The notes under the pieces were generated by a model. It did not search any database, was not told the DNA's origin, and saw only the letters and a program-made list of their open reading frames with translations. Of a DNA stretch of 64,000 nt, positions 1 through 9,492 are shown piece by piece. Source of the DNA: Streptomyces pluripotens (GTDB taxonomy: Bacteria; Actinomycetota; Actinomycetes; Streptomycetales; Streptomycetaceae); NCBI RefSeq assembly GCF_000802245.2, contig NZ_CP021080.1, positions 2,914,001 to 2,978,000 on the forward strand, read 5' to 3'. How positions within the stretch are numbered: position 1 is the stretch's first letter; each line of letters starts with the position of its first letter. A program made the position numbers and the translations under genes.

Positions 1-809
1 TTGGACGCCAGCCGCCGCATGACCTTGCCGCGCCGGTGGTCGGTGCGGGTGGCGCAGCCGCCGGAGCAGTGCTCGCAGACCGAGGGCGAGGAAACGAGGT
101 CGAAGGGGCGGGAGCGGAAACGATATGCCGCCGAGGTCAGGGCGCCGACGGGGCAGATCTGGATGGTGTTGCCGGAGAAGTACGACTCGAAGGGGTCGCC
201 CTCTCCGATGCCGACCTGCTGGAGCGCGCCCCGCTCGATGAGTTCGATCATCGGGTCGCCCGCGACCTGGTTGGAGAAGCGGGTGCAGCGGGCGCACAGC
301 ACGCACCGCTCGCGGTCGAGGAGGACCTGCGTGGAGATCGCCACCGGCTTGTCGTAGGTCCGTTTCCTGCCTTCGAAACGCGACTCCGCGTTGCCGTGCG
401 ACATGGCCTGGTTCTGCAGCGGGCACTCGCCGCCCTTGTCGCACACCGGACAGTCCAGCGGGTGGTTGATGAGCAGCAGCTCCATCACCCCGTGCTGGGC
501 CTTCTCGGCCACCGGTGAGGTGAGCTGGGTCTTCACGACCATGCCGTCGGTGCACGTGATGGTGCAGGACGCCATCGGCTTGCGCTGGCCCTCGACCTCG
601 ACGATGCACTGTCGGCAGGCGCCGGCGGGGTCGAGGAGGGGGTGGTCGCAGAACCGCGGGATCTCGATGCCGAGTTGTTCGGCGGCCCGGATGACCAGGG
701 TGCCCTTGGGCACGCTGATCTCGATGCCGTCGATCGTCAGCGTGACGAGGTCTTCCGGCGGGACCGATGCCTCTCCCCCTCCGGAGGGAGCACTCGTGGT
801 CACGGTCAT
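1..809 (-). CDS. nuoG: NADH-quinone oxidoreductase subunit G, N-terminal part
   Basis: This is the iron-sulfur subunit of the complex I peripheral arm, which passes electrons from the NuoE/NuoF module toward the quinone site. The visible 269 residues hold a ferredoxin-like 2Fe-2S domain ([15 protein letters not shown]), then a cysteine block [10 protein letters not shown] and a further cluster motif CVLCARCTR. The C-terminal molybdopterin-type domain lies beyond the left edge. The ATG at 809 overlaps the nuoF stop, which implies translational coupling. The N-terminal Ser/Gly/Glu-rich extension of about 18 residues is probably disordered. Confidence 0.96.
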   Translation of the reverse strand, partial: MTVTTSAPSGGGEASVPPEDLVTLTIDGIEISVPKGTLVIRAAEQLGIEIPRFCDHPLLDPAGACRQCIVEVEGQRKPMASCTITCTDGMVVKTQLTSPVAEKAQHGVMELLLINHPLDCPVCDKGGECPLQNQAMSHGNAESRFEGRKRTYDKPVAISTQVLLDRERCVLCARCTRFSNQVAGDPMIELIERGALQQVGIGEGDPFESYFSGNTIQICPVGALTSAAYRFRSRPFDLVSSPSVCEHCSGGCATRTDHRRGKVMRRLAS

Positions 810-2155
810 GCGTTCACCTCCGGGCGGTCCGCCCAGGCCGTCGACTTGGCCGGGTCGAAGGGGCAGCCCCGGCCCGTGATGTGCTGCTCGTACTCCTCGC
901 GGAAGTACTTCAGCGAGGAGAAGATCGGGGACGCGGCGCCGTCGCCGAGCGCGCAGAACGACTTGCCGTTGATGTTGTCGGCGATGTCGGCGAGCTTGTC
1001 GAGGTCGGGCATGGTGCCCTTGCCCGCCTCGATGTCCCGCAGCAACTGCACCAGCCAGTACGTCCCTTCCCGGCAGGGCGTGCACTTGCCGCAGGACTCG
1101 TGCGCGTAGAACTCGGTCCAGCGGGTCACGGCCCGCACCACGCAGGTCGTCTCGTCGAAGCACTGCAGGGCCTTGGTGCCGAGCATGGAGCCGGCGGCAC
1201 CCACGCCCTCGTAGTCGAGGGGGACGTCGAGGTGCTCGTCGGTGAACATGGGGGTCGAGGAGCCGCCCGGAGTCCAGAACTTGAGGCGGTGGCCATGTCG
1301 CATGCCACCGCTCATGTCGAGGAGCTGACGGAGCGTGATACCGAGCGGTGCCTCGTACTGGCCGGGGCTGGCGACGTGTCCGCTGAGCGAGTAGAGCGTG
1401 AAGCCCGGGGACTTCTCGCTGCCCATCGACCTGAACCATTCCTTGCCGTTTTGCAGGATGGCGGGAACCGACGCGATCGATTCGACGTTGTTCACCACAG
1501 TCGGACAGGCGTAGAGGCCTTCCACCGCGGGGAACGGGGGACGGAGCCTCGGCTGGCCCCGGCGGCCTTCGAGCGAGTCGAGCAGTGCGGTCTCCTCACC
1601 GCAGATGTAGGCGCCGGCGCCGGCGTGCACGGTGAGGTGGAGGTCGAGTCCGCTGCCGAGGATGTTCTCGCCGAGGTAGCCCGCCGCGTAGGCCTCGCGC
1701 ACGGCCTCGTGCAACCGCCGGAGTACGGGGACGACTTCACCGCGCAGATAGATGAAGGCGTGCGACGACCGGATGGCGTGACACGCGATCACGATGCCCT
1801 CGATGAGGCTGTGCGGGTTCGCGAAGAGGAGGGGGATGTCCTTGCAGGTCCCGGGCTCCGACTCATCGGCGTTGACGACTAGATAGTGTGGTTTTCCATC
1901 ACCTTGCGGAATGAACTGCCACTTCATTCCGGTGGGGAATCCTGCGCCGCCGCGGCCTCGCAGCCCGGAGTCCTTGACGTACGCGATCACGTCGTCGGGT
2001 GTCATGGCGAGCGCCCTGCGGAGGCCCTCGTACCCCTCGTGCCTCTGGTAGACGTCCAGGGTCCAGGACCGGTCCTCGTCCCAGAAGGCCGACAGCACGG
2101 GTGCCAGCAGCTTCTCGGGGCCCGTGTCCTTGAGTTCGGGTGCCACGGTCATCAC
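806..2155 (-). CDS. nuoF: NADH-quinone oxidoreductase subunit F
   Basis: NADH-binding flavoprotein subunit of complex I. It oxidises NADH through FMN and passes electrons to NuoE and NuoG clusters at the cytoplasmic tip of the peripheral arm. The 449-residue product has the FMN/NADH glycine-rich loop [10 protein letters not shown] near residue 70 and the 4Fe-4S ligand motif [10 protein letters not shown] near residue 350, with the fourth cysteine in FCALGD. Length is normal for the family. The start is GTG at 2155, overlapping the nuoE stop; the next codon is ATG, so the exact start is ambiguous by one residue. Confidence 0.97.
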   Translation of the reverse strand: MMTVAPELKDTGPEKLLAPVLSAFWDEDRSWTLDVYQRHEGYEGLRRALAMTPDDVIAYVKDSGLRGRGGAGFPTGMKWQFIPQGDGKPHYLVVNADESEPGTCKDIPLLFANPHSLIEGIVIACHAIRSSHAFIYLRGEVVPVLRRLHEAVREAYAAGYLGENILGSGLDLHLTVHAGAGAYICGEETALLDSLEGRRGQPRLRPPFPAVEGLYACPTVVNNVESIASVPAILQNGKEWFRSMGSEKSPGFTLYSLSGHVASPGQYEAPLGITLRQLLDMSGGMRHGHRLKFWTPGGSSTPMFTDEHLDVPLDYEGVGAAGSMLGTKALQCFDETTCVVRAVTRWTEFYAHESCGKCTPCREGTYWLVQLLRDIEAGKGTMPDLDKLADIADNINGKSFCALGDGAASPIFSSLKYFREEYEQHITGRGCPFDPAKSTAWADRPEVNA

Positions 2156-3072
2156 TCCCCCTCCTCGGCGGTAGGCCCTGCCGCGTCAAGGCCGCGGGGC
2201 GGAGCCCCTGCGTCACGGGTGGTGGGTGACGGGTGGGCGGGGTCGGGGGCCGCTGGCTCCTGCGGCACCTCCTGCCGGCCATGGCGCCCGGCCGGCGGCG
2301 GCTCGTGCACCTCCCGGTCCTGCGGTTCCTCGTGCGGATCGCCGTCGCGCGGGTGCACCACGCGCACGGGTGCGGCTTCTCCCCTTGCCAGGCGCAGGCC
2401 GACCAGCGAAGCCGGCCCCGCGCCGCCGCTCTCCTCGACCGCCCCCGGCCGCTCGTCGGGGAAGCCGGCCAGGATCCGGGCGGTCTCCTTGAAGGTGCAC
2501 AGCCGCGCCCCGCGCGTGGGCTGCACGGTCCGGCCCGCGCGGAGGTCGTCGACCAGGTGCTTGGCGCTGCCGGGCGTCTGGTTGTCGAAGAATTCCCAGT
2601 TGACCATCACGACCGGCGCGAAGTCGCAGGCGGCGTTGCATTCGATGTGTTCCAGGGTGATCTTGCCGTCGTCGGTGGTCTCCCCGTTGCCGACGCCCAG
2701 GTACTCCTGGAGGGTCTCGAAGATCGCGTCGCCGCCCATCACTGCGCACAGCGTGTTGGTGCACACGCCGACCTGGTAGTCGCCAGACGCCTTGCGCCGG
2801 TACATGGTGTAGAAGGTGGCGACCGCGGTGACCTCGGCCGTGGTCAAGCCGAGCATGTCCGCGCAGAACCGCATTCCGGTGCGCGTGACATGGCCCTCCT
2901 GCGACTGCACGAGGTGGAGCAGCGGCAGCAGGGCGGACCGGGAGTCCGGGTAGCGCGCGATCACCTCGTGCGCGTCCCCCTCCAGCCGGGCCCTGACGTC
3001 GTCCGGGTAGGCGGGCGCGGGCGGTTCGGGCATGCCCAGGCCGACGCTCCGGTCCGAAGAAGAGGTGGTCAC
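2152..3072 (-). CDS. nuoE: NADH-quinone oxidoreductase subunit E
   Basis: 24-kDa type 2Fe-2S subunit of complex I with a thioredoxin-like fold, partner of NuoF. The four cluster ligands are visible as CTNTLC and, about 35 residues later, CNAAC. I placed the start at GTG 3072 because it overlaps the nuoD stop (GTGA), like the other junctions in this operon; a longer frame to 3147 only reads antisense to nuoD. The product has 306 residues. The core ends near residue 215, and the last 90 or so residues are a charged, Pro/Glu/His-rich tail that looks disordered. Confidence 0.96.
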   Translation of the reverse strand: MTTSSSDRSVGLGMPEPPAPAYPDDVRARLEGDAHEVIARYPDSRSALLPLLHLVQSQEGHVTRTGMRFCADMLGLTTAEVTAVATFYTMYRRKASGDYQVGVCTNTLCAVMGGDAIFETLQEYLGVGNGETTDDGKITLEHIECNAACDFAPVVMVNWEFFDNQTPGSAKHLVDDLRAGRTVQPTRGARLCTFKETARILAGFPDERPGAVEESGGAGPASLVGLRLARGEAAPVRVVHPRDGDPHEEPQDREVHEPPPAGRHGRQEVPQEPAAPDPAHPSPTTRDAGAPPRGLDAAGPTAEEGE

Positions 3073-4409
3073 CGGTCGACGCCTCCCAACACGGGGTCGA
3101 TGGACGCCACGGCGACGATCACATCGGCGACCTGGCCGCCTTCGCACATCGCCGCCATGGCCTGCAGGTTGGTGAAGGACGGGTCACGGAAGTGGACCCG
3201 GTAGGGGCGGGTGCCGCCGTCGGAGACGACGTGCGCGCCGAGTTCGCCCTTGGGTGACTCAACGGCCGTGTAGGCCTGTCCGGGTGGAACCCGGAAGCCC
3301 TCGGTGACCAGCTTGAAGTGATGGATCAGGGCCTCCATCGAGGTGCCCATGATCTTCTTGATGTGGTCGAGGGAGTTGCCGAGTCCGTCCGGCCCGAGCG
3401 CGAGTTGGGCGGGCCAGGCGATCTTCTTGTCGGGGACCATGACCGGGCCGGGCTGGAGCCGGTCCAGGCACTGCTCGATGATCCTCAGCGACTGGCGCAT
3501 CTCTTCCAGGCGGATCAGGAAGCGGCCGTAGGCGTCGCAGGTGTCCGTGGTCGGGACGTCGAAGTCGTACGTCTCGTAGTCGCAGTACGGCTGTGTCTTG
3601 CGCAGGTCGTGCGGCAGGCCGGTGGAGCGCAGGATCGGACCGGTGACCCCGAGTGCCATGCAGCCGGCCAGGTCGAGGTAGGCGACGTCCTGCATGCGCG
3701 CTTTGAAGACGGGATTCCCGGTGGCGAGCTTGTCGTACTCCGGGAGGTTCTTCTTCATCGTCTTCACGAACTCGCGGATCTGGTCCACCGCACCGGGCGG
3801 TAGGTCCTGGGCGAGTCCACCGGGGCGGATGTACGCGTGGTTCATCCTGAGGCCCGTGATGAGCTCGAAGATGTCGAGAATCATTTCACGATCACGGAAT
3901 CCGTAGATCATGACCGTGGTGGCGCCCAGCTCCATGCCGCCGGTGGCGACGCACACCAGATGGGAGGACATCCGGTTGAGCTCCATCAGGAGCACCCGAA
4001 TGATCTTGGTTCGCTCGGTGATGTCGTCCTCGATGCCGAGGAGCTTCTCGACGGCGAGACAGTAGGCGGTCTCGTTGAAGAACGACGTCAGGTAGTCCAT
4101 GCGCGTGACGAAGGCGGTGCCCTGCGTCCACGTGCGGAACTCAAGGTTCTTCTCGATGCCGGTGTGCAGGTAGCCGACGCCGCAGCGGACCTCGGTGACC
4201 GTCTCGCCCTCGATCTCCAGGATCAGACGGAGCACTCCGTGGGTGGAGGGGTGCTGGGGACCCATGTTGACGACGATGCGCTCGTCGTCAGCCCGGGCCG
4301 CGGACTGGACGATCTCGTCCCAGTCGCCGCCGGTGACCGTGTATACGGTGCCCTCAGTGGTCTCGCGCCCCGAAGCCTCGGACGCGGCGGATGCTGACTG
4401 CGTGCTCAC
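3069..4409 (-). CDS. nuoD: NADH-quinone oxidoreductase subunit D
   Basis: 49-kDa subunit of complex I, which forms the quinone-reduction site together with NuoB. The 446-residue product has the family hallmark [13 protein letters not shown] near residue 50, followed by the [NiFe]-hydrogenase-related large-subunit fold. GTG 4409 was chosen because it overlaps the nuoC stop; upstream in-frame sequence runs antisense through nuoC. The first 40 residues form an Ala/Ser/Thr-rich leader before the conserved domain, longer than in many bacteria. Confidence 0.97.
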   Translation of the reverse strand: MSTQSASAASEASGRETTEGTVYTVTGGDWDEIVQSAARADDERIVVNMGPQHPSTHGVLRLILEIEGETVTEVRCGVGYLHTGIEKNLEFRTWTQGTAFVTRMDYLTSFFNETAYCLAVEKLLGIEDDITERTKIIRVLLMELNRMSSHLVCVATGGMELGATTVMIYGFRDREMILDIFELITGLRMNHAYIRPGGLAQDLPPGAVDQIREFVKTMKKNLPEYDKLATGNPVFKARMQDVAYLDLAGCMALGVTGPILRSTGLPHDLRKTQPYCDYETYDFDVPTTDTCDAYGRFLIRLEEMRQSLRIIEQCLDRLQPGPVMVPDKKIAWPAQLALGPDGLGNSLDHIKKIMGTSMEALIHHFKLVTEGFRVPPGQAYTAVESPKGELGAHVVSDGGTRPYRVHFRDPSFTNLQAMAAMCEGGQVADVIVAVASIDPVLGGVDR

Positions 4410-5194
4410 GAGTACGACCTCCGCTGGTCCGGAGCCGGGATCTGGGCGCCCTTGTACTCGACGGGGATGCCGCCGAGGGGGTAGTCCTTGCGCTGCGGGT
4501 GGCCCTGCCAGTCGTCCGGCATGATGATCCGCGTCAGGGCCGGGTGATCGTCGAAGACGATTCCGAAGAAGTCGTAGGCCTCGCGTTCGTGCCAGTCGTT
4601 CGTCGGATACACGGAGACCAGCGACGGAATGTGCGGGTCTTCTTCGGGGGTGCTGACCTCCAGGCGGATCAGCCGGTTGTGGGTGATCGAGCGCAGGTGG
4701 TAGACCGCGTGCAGCTCGCGCCCCTTGTCGTGCGGGTAGTGGACACCGCTGACGCCCGTGCACAGTTCGAAGCGCAGCGCCGGGTCGTCGCGCAGGGTGC
4801 GGGCCACGCGGAGGAGGTGCTCGCGTTCGATGTGGAAGGTCAGCTCACCGCGGTCGACGACCGTCTTCTCGATGGCGTTCTCCGGGAGGAGTCCCTGTTC
4901 TTCCAGGGCGCCCTCCAACTCGTCGGCGACCTCATCGAACTCTCCGTACTCGCCTTCGGACCGCGGGCCGCCGTAGGGGCGGCTCGCCGCTCCCGGGAGC
5001 CGGACCGAGCGGACCAGCCCGCCGTAACCGGAGGTGTCGCCGCCGTTGTTGGCACCGAACATGCCACGCTGGACGCGGATCTCCTCGCCCCCTTGGCCGC
5101 GCCGGCCGGGAAGGTTGGAGGCGGAGAGGTCCTTCTCGGGGTTCACCCCGTTCGCGGAACCGTTCACGCCGTTGGTGCCGTTCGCGTCGCTCAC
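4406..5194 (-). CDS. nuoC: NADH-quinone oxidoreductase subunit C
   Basis: 30-kDa subunit of complex I, a scaffold in the peripheral arm next to NuoD and NuoB. The 262-residue product carries the signature ending [16 protein letters not shown] and [18 protein letters not shown]. The first 80 residues are Asn/Gly-rich and of low complexity, as in a disordered leader. Start ATG 5194 overlaps the nuoB stop (ATGA). nuoC and nuoD are separate genes here, unlike the fused nuoCD of enterobacteria. Confidence 0.96.
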   Translation of the reverse strand: MSDANGTNGVNGSANGVNPEKDLSASNLPGRRGQGGEEIRVQRGMFGANNGGDTSGYGGLVRSVRLPGAASRPYGGPRSEGEYGEFDEVADELEGALEEQGLLPENAIEKTVVDRGELTFHIEREHLLRVARTLRDDPALRFELCTGVSGVHYPHDKGRELHAVYHLRSITHNRLIRLEVSTPEEDPHIPSLVSVYPTNDWHEREAYDFFGIVFDDHPALTRIIMPDDWQGHPQRKDYPLGGIPVEYKGAQIPAPDQRRSYS

Positions 5195-5745
5195 CTCAGC
5201 AGCCCCTTCATCTCGATCGTCGGCAGGGCCTTGAGCGCAGCCTCCTCGGCCTCACGGGCCGCTTCCTCCGCGTTGACCCCGAGCTTCGAGGTCTGGATCT
5301 TGTGGTGCAGCTTGAGGATCGCGTCCATCAGCATTTCGGGACGTGGCGGGCAGCCCGGAAGGTAGATGTCGACGGGAACGATGTGGTCGACGCCCTGGAC
5401 GATCGCGTAGTTGTTGAACATGCCTCCCGAGGAGGCGCAGACACCCATGGAAATCACCCATTTCGGGTTGGGCATCTGGTCGTAGACCTGCCGCAGGACG
5501 GGCGCCATCTTCTGGCTGACCCGGCCCGCGACGATCATCAGGTCGGCCTGGCGCGGTGATCCGCGGAAGACCTCCATGCCGAACCGCGCCAGGTCGTACC
5601 TGCCCGCCCCCGTCGCCATCAGTTCGAAGGCACAACAGGCGAGGCCGAAGGTCGCGGGGAAGACGGACGCCTTCCGCACCCAGCCCGCGGCCTGTTCGAC
5701 GGTGGTCAGCAGGAATCCGCTCGGCAGTTTCTCTTCGAGTCCCAT
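5191..5745 (-). CDS. nuoB: NADH-quinone oxidoreductase subunit B
   Basis: PSST-type subunit that carries the terminal 4Fe-4S cluster N2 and donates electrons to menaquinone. The 184-residue product shows the tandem cysteine pair in GLACCAFE, the third ligand in MGVCASSGG and the fourth in LPGCPPRP. The C-terminal tail is Ala/Glu-rich. It lies 13 nt downstream of nuoA and overlaps nuoC by four bases. Confidence 0.97.
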   Translation of the reverse strand: MGLEEKLPSGFLLTTVEQAAGWVRKASVFPATFGLACCAFELMATGAGRYDLARFGMEVFRGSPRQADLMIVAGRVSQKMAPVLRQVYDQMPNPKWVISMGVCASSGGMFNNYAIVQGVDHIVPVDIYLPGCPPRPEMLMDAILKLHHKIQTSKLGVNAEEAAREAEEAALKALPTIEMKGLLR

Positions 5746-5758
5746 GTCCTAAAGCCCC

Positions 5759-6118
5759 TCAGTCCCATTCCAGGCCGCCGCGCCGCCATACGTACGCGTA
5801 CGCGACGAAGACGGTGAGCACGAAGAGCAGCATCTCCACGAGCCCGAAGATCCCCAGGGCGTCGAAGGTGACGGCCCAGGGATAGAGGAAGACGATCTCG
5901 ATGTCGAAGACGATGAAGAGCATCGCCGTCAGGTAGTACTTGACGGGGAAGCGCCCGCCGCCGGCCGGCGTGGGGGTCGGCTCGATGCCGCACTCGTAGG
6001 CTTCGAGCTTGGCGCGGTTGTACCGCTTCGGACCGATCAGCGTGGCCATGACCACGGAGAAGATCGCAAAGCCTGCCCCGAGGGCTCCCAGTACGAGGAT
6101 GGGCGCATACGCGTTCAC
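5759..6118 (-). CDS. nuoA: NADH-quinone oxidoreductase subunit A
   Basis: Small membrane subunit of complex I, 119 residues, near the quinone tunnel. Three hydrophobic segments are visible: an N-terminal helix at residues 5-27, then two closely spaced helices at about 65-110. The family motif YECGIEPT lies in the loop around residue 40, and the FDIEIVFLYPW motif near residue 75. It is the first gene of the leftward nuo operon. A Rex-type palindrome about 110 bp upstream suggests redox control. Confidence 0.96.
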   Translation of the reverse strand: MNAYAPILVLGALGAGFAIFSVVMATLIGPKRYNRAKLEAYECGIEPTPTPAGGGRFPVKYYLTAMLFIVFDIEIVFLYPWAVTFDALGIFGLVEMLLFVLTVFVAYAYVWRRGGLEWD

Positions 6119-6225
6119 CGCTCCTCGCTCCTCTCAGTCGGCACTGACTGCTGGCGGTTGCACTGGGCTCACATCCACCCCACTGGTCCCACGAACTCCG
6201 CCCGCCCCGGCGAAGATCGAGAACA

Positions 6226-6241
6226 TGTGAAGCAGGTCACA
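6226..6241. promoter_or_regulatory. Probable Rex operator upstream of nuoA
   Basis: The sequence TGTGAAGCAGGTCACA is a perfect inverted repeat, TGTGA-N6-TCACA, matching the Rex operator core known from Streptomyces. It lies 108 bp upstream of the nuoA start, in a region with no gene. Rex releases DNA when NADH/NAD+ rises, so it would derepress nuo under electron-acceptor limitation. The match and position are seen; the function is inferred from the family. Confidence 0.78.
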
Positions 6242-6693
6242 AGCCCAGTTGCCTCGCATCTTATGCCCGTCGCTCTGTGATCTGCGACACGGGGTATTCC
6301 ACAAGCTTTGTGATCTCCACCACCTGACGAAGGATCATGAAGTCGGATGATGGGTGATCTTCATACGCGAAGCGTTCAGTTGATCACTAGAAGTGACATT
6401 TCCGCCTGTCACTGCAGGCCAGAAGGGTCGTCTCAATATCAAGAAGGTTCCGCTGCATGCAAATTGGCCCTAGGTGCACGGCATTGATAAAAGGCCGCAT
6501 TCACACATCAGAAGGAGGGGGGAGCCCAGATGTGGACGCGAGCACGGGCGCGTGCACGCGTTCACGAGCTCCGCACACGCGAGACGCGGCCCTCCCGGTA
6601 ACCGTTCCGTGACCTCCGCCACATCGATGAGAGATCCATGAGAACCGGGCTTGGCCAATGACCTCAACCAGTGGTAGGCGAGGGGCAATTCGG

Positions 6694-6731
6694 ACGTAAT
6701 GATCAAAGACCGTGATCAAGGGCTTGATCAC
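6694..6731 (+). promoter_or_regulatory. Upstream control region of the NlpC/P60 gene with palindrome
   Basis: Two signals abut here. Positions 6694-6712 hold a 19-base element beginning ACGTAATGATCA that recurs with one mismatch at 39224-39242. Positions 6712-6731 form a perfect palindrome, GTGATCAAG-GG-CTTGATCAC. Both lie 130-170 bp before the coding start. The rest of 6242-6693 contains scattered TGATC words but no gene I can support. The binding protein is unknown. Confidence 0.5.
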
Positions 6732-6862
6732 CGACGTCCACAATGTCCGTTACGGCGTCAATAAAGAGTGACACGCCCGGGATTCAGGGTCTCGATTGAA
6801 CAACTGTGGCGCACCACACGTTTCTTGAAGATATGAAGCAGCCCCTGGTACCGGTTGTTCCC

Positions 6863-7714
6863 ATGTCCCACACCGCTCACATACGCAGCCACCGGAAGCC
6901 CCGCCGCAGCGCGTCGACCCTCGCCGTGCGGGCCGGAGTCACCGGCGGCGTGCTCGGCTCCCTGGCCGTCGCCGGTGCGTCCGGTTCGGCGAACGCTGCC
7001 GAGCCGGTGACGCAGACCCTTGAACTGCCCACCCTGACGGCCGACCTGGCCGCGCAGGCGGCCAGGTCGGCGGACGCCACTGAGCAGGCCGCCGCGAACT
7101 ACCAGCTCCAGGCCGAGCGTGACGCGGCTGCCGCAAAGGCCGCGAAGCAGGCCAAGGCAGACCTCGCGGAGGCCAAGAAGAAGGCGACGGAGGCCAAGAA
7201 GAAGGCCGAGGAGGCCGCCCGCAAGGAGGCCGCCGCACGCGCTTCGCGCAGCGCACAGCGGACGACGCTCTCCACCACGGCGAACACCTCCACCAGCACC
7301 AGCACGTCCGCCGGCACCTCCACCCACACCTCCGCGCCCACCAGCACCTCCACGGCCACCGGTTCCGCCGCGGCCGTCATCAGCTTCGTCAAGGCGCAGC
7401 TGGGCAAGGCCTACGTGTCCGGTGCCACCGGCCCCTCCGCCTACGACTGCTCCGGCCTGGTGCAGACGGCGTTCAAGCAGGTCGGCATCACCCTGCCGCG
7501 GGTCTCCCAGAACCAGTCGACCGCCGGCCACCAGGTCTCGCTGAGCAACCTGCAGCCGGGCGACATCCTGTACTGGGGCAGCGCGGGCAGCGCGTACCAC
7601 GTGGCGGTGTACATCGGCGGCGGTATGTTCATCGGAGCGCAGAACCCGTCCAGCGGTGTCGTCGAGCACCCGCTGTCGTACGACCCGCCGACCGGCGCCG
7701 TGCGGGTGCTCTGA
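6863..7714 (+). CDS. Secreted NlpC/P60 (C40) peptidoglycan endopeptidase
   Basis: Exported cell-wall hydrolase predicted to cut stem-peptide bonds. The 283-residue product starts with a basic region and hydrophobic stretch ending in SGSANA, a likely signal peptidase I site. A Lys/Ala/Glu coiled coil follows at about 55-135, then a Ser/Thr-rich linker, and a C-terminal NlpC/P60 domain with catalytic Cys in YDCSGLVQ and His in AYHVAVYIGGG. I chose ATG 6863 because it places the signal peptide normally; in-frame starts at 6806 (GTG) and 6833 (ATG) would add a leader. A strong hairpin terminator follows. Confidence 0.92.
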   Translation: MSHTAHIRSHRKPRRSASTLAVRAGVTGGVLGSLAVAGASGSANAAEPVTQTLELPTLTADLAAQAARSADATEQAAANYQLQAERDAAAAKAAKQAKADLAEAKKKATEAKKKAEEAARKEAAARASRSAQRTTLSTTANTSTSTSTSAGTSTHTSAPTSTSTATGSAAAVISFVKAQLGKAYVSGATGPSAYDCSGLVQTAFKQVGITLPRVSQNQSTAGHQVSLSNLQPGDILYWGSAGSAYHVAVYIGGGMFIGAQNPSSGVVEHPLSYDPPTGAVRVL

Positions 7715-7740
7715 GCGCACCCGCACCCCTCTCACGCGCG

Positions 7741-7773
7741 CAGGGCCGCAGCCGCTCGGGGGCAGCGGCCCTG
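7741..7773 (+). terminator. Hairpin terminator after the NlpC/P60 gene
   Basis: CAGGGCCGC pairs perfectly with GCGGCCCTG across a 15-nt loop, starting 27 nt after the stop codon. There is only a weak T-rich tail, as is common for Streptomyces terminators. Confidence 0.7.
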
Positions 7774-7929
7774 GCGTCTTCTCGGCCCGGCGCGACGTCT
7801 TCTCAGGCCGCCCCGGCAGCTTCCCGGTACGCCGCGGCGCCGCCCCGAGCCGCTCTGCCTCCCCCTGACGCATCCCGCGCCCTGACTGGCACCTCAGGCG
7901 CACGCCGCTGGGCCGCGGTCCGTCCACGA

Positions 7930-8145
7930 GCGAAGGCGGCAGCGCGCTGTCTCGCCCACCAAACCCACCACGCGCACGGGTACGTCCATCTGGACCGGCT
8001 CTCCCAGCGGGAGAAGGCGGAAACGCTCCGGCAGGTGACGGCCCGGCGTGACGACGTGTACGCCCGCCGGGCCGCCGGGGCCGAGATCCTGAGCCGCGCC
8101 CAGGACGGGCTCACGCCTTCGGAGTCACCTTGCTCAGGCCGTTGA
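7930..8145 (+). pseudogene. Remnant of a small charged protein gene without a usable start
   Basis: One frame here reads like a real protein: a His/Arg/Glu-rich helical stretch with SQREKAETLRQV and ARRAAGAEILSRAQDG, and nearly every third codon position is G or C. The frame stays open upstream to about 7716, but codon bias fades before 7930 and no ATG, GTG or TTG lies where a start is needed. It ends by overlapping the last 35 bases of the convergent flavoprotein gene. Most likely a 5'-truncated or frameshifted gene. Function unknown. Confidence 0.4.
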
Positions 8146-9394
8146 TGATGCGGTCCATCGCGTCGCCGCCCGTGGGATCGGTGAGGTTGGCGAGCAGCTT
8201 CAGGGTGAACTTCATCAGCATCGGGTGGGTGAGGCCGCGCTGGGCGGCGATCTGCATGATCTTCGGATTGCCGATGAGCTTCACGAAGGCCCGGCCGAGG
8301 GTGTAATAGCCGCCGTAGGTGTCCTTGAGGATCCGGGGGTAGCGCTGCAGGGCAATCTCGCGCTGGGCAGGCGTGGCCCGCGCATGGGCCTGCACGATGA
8401 CGTCGGAGGCGATCTGGCCGGACTCCATGGCGTAGGCGATGCCCTCGCCGTTGAAGGGGTTCACCAGACCGCCGGCGTCACCGACCAGCAGCAGACCTCG
8501 CGTGTAGTGCGGCTGACGGTTGAAGGCCATGGGGAGAGCGGCGCCGCGGATGGGGCCGGTCATGTTCTCCGGGGTGTAGCCCCAGTCCTGCGGCATGGAC
8601 GCGCACCAAGCCTTGAGGACCTCGCGCCAGTCCAGTTCCTTGAAGGCGGCGGAGGTGTTGAGCACGCCGAGGCCGACGTTGGAGGTGCCGTCACCCATGC
8701 CGAAGATCCAGCCGTAGCCGGGCAGCAGGCGGTCCTGGGGGCCGCGCCGGTCCCATAGTTCCAGCCAGGACTCCAGGTAGTCGTCCTCGTGGCGCGGGGA
8801 GGTGAAGTAGGTCCGCACCGCAACGCCCATCGGGCGGTCCTCGCGGCGGTGCAGGCCCATCGCGAGGGACAGGCGGGTGGAGTTGCCGTCGGCCGCGACG
8901 ACGAGCGGCGCGTGGAAGGTGACCGCGCGCTTCTCCTCGCCGATCCTGGCGTTCACGCCGGTGATCCGGCCGGTGCGTTCGTCGACGACCGGAGCGCCCA
9001 CGTTGCAGCGTTCGTACAACCGGGCGCCCGCCTTCTGGGCCTGGCGGGCCAACTGCTCGTCGAAGTCGTCGCGCTTGCGGACCAGGCCGTAGTCCGGGAA
9101 GGAGGCGAGTTCCGGCCAGTCCAGCTGGAGGCGGACGCCACCGCCGATGATGCGCAGGCCCTTGTTGCGCAGCCAGCCGGCCTCCTCGGAGACGTCGATG
9201 CCCATGGCGACGAGCTGCTTGACCGCGCGCGGGGTGAGACCGTCCCCGCAGACCTTCTCGCGCGGGAACTCGGTCTTCTCCAGGAGCAGGACGTCTAGAC
9301 CGGCCTTGGCGAGGTGGTACGCGGTCGTGGAGCCGGCTGGCCCCGCACCCACGACGATCACATCGGCGGTGTGGCCGGAGAGGGGCTCGGTCAC
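8111..9394 (-). CDS. Geranylgeranyl reductase family FAD oxidoreductase (MenJ-like)
   Basis: FAD-dependent reductase of the geranylgeranyl reductase family. Actinobacterial members (MenJ) saturate a double bond in the menaquinone side chain, and the position next to nuo and menG supports that role. Features are the N-terminal dinucleotide fold VIVVGAGPAGS, the motif PREKVCGDGLTPRAV, and the C-terminal FAD contact LLVGDAGGLVNPFNGEG. I use GTG 9394, preceded by a GGGGAG ribosome site; this gives 427 residues. An upstream in-frame start at 9445 is possible. The substrate could also be another polyprenyl lipid. Confidence 0.85.
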   Translation of the reverse strand: MTEPLSGHTADVIVVGAGPAGSTTAYHLAKAGLDVLLLEKTEFPREKVCGDGLTPRAVKQLVAMGIDVSEEAGWLRNKGLRIIGGGVRLQLDWPELASFPDYGLVRKRDDFDEQLARQAQKAGARLYERCNVGAPVVDERTGRITGVNARIGEEKRAVTFHAPLVVAADGNSTRLSLAMGLHRREDRPMGVAVRTYFTSPRHEDDYLESWLELWDRRGPQDRLLPGYGWIFGMGDGTSNVGLGVLNTSAAFKELDWREVLKAWCASMPQDWGYTPENMTGPIRGAALPMAFNRQPHYTRGLLLVGDAGGLVNPFNGEGIAYAMESGQIASDVIVQAHARATPAQREIALQRYPRILKDTYGGYYTLGRAFVKLIGNPKIMQIAAQRGLTHPMLMKFTLKLLANLTDPTGGDAMDRIINGLSKVTPKA

Positions 9395-9492
9395 GGCGGG
9401 ATCTCCCCAAGGTTCGAAATCTGCGTGCCGACCGGCACTGGACACGGGCAGTCTATTCAGCAGACTTGATCACCCGGCTGAAGGGCTGCCCC

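Noticed and set aside
6470..6800. Possible c-di-AMP (ydaO-type) riboswitch before the NlpC/P60 gene
   Set aside because: Such switches often precede these genes in actinobacteria, but I could not find its conserved motifs here; only the palindrome and repeated element are supported.
6758..7927. Long minus-strand open frame opposite the NlpC/P60 gene (389 codons)
   Set aside because: It mirrors the real gene; the product is Arg/Gly/Val-rich with no motifs, while the plus frame has signal peptide and catalytic residues.
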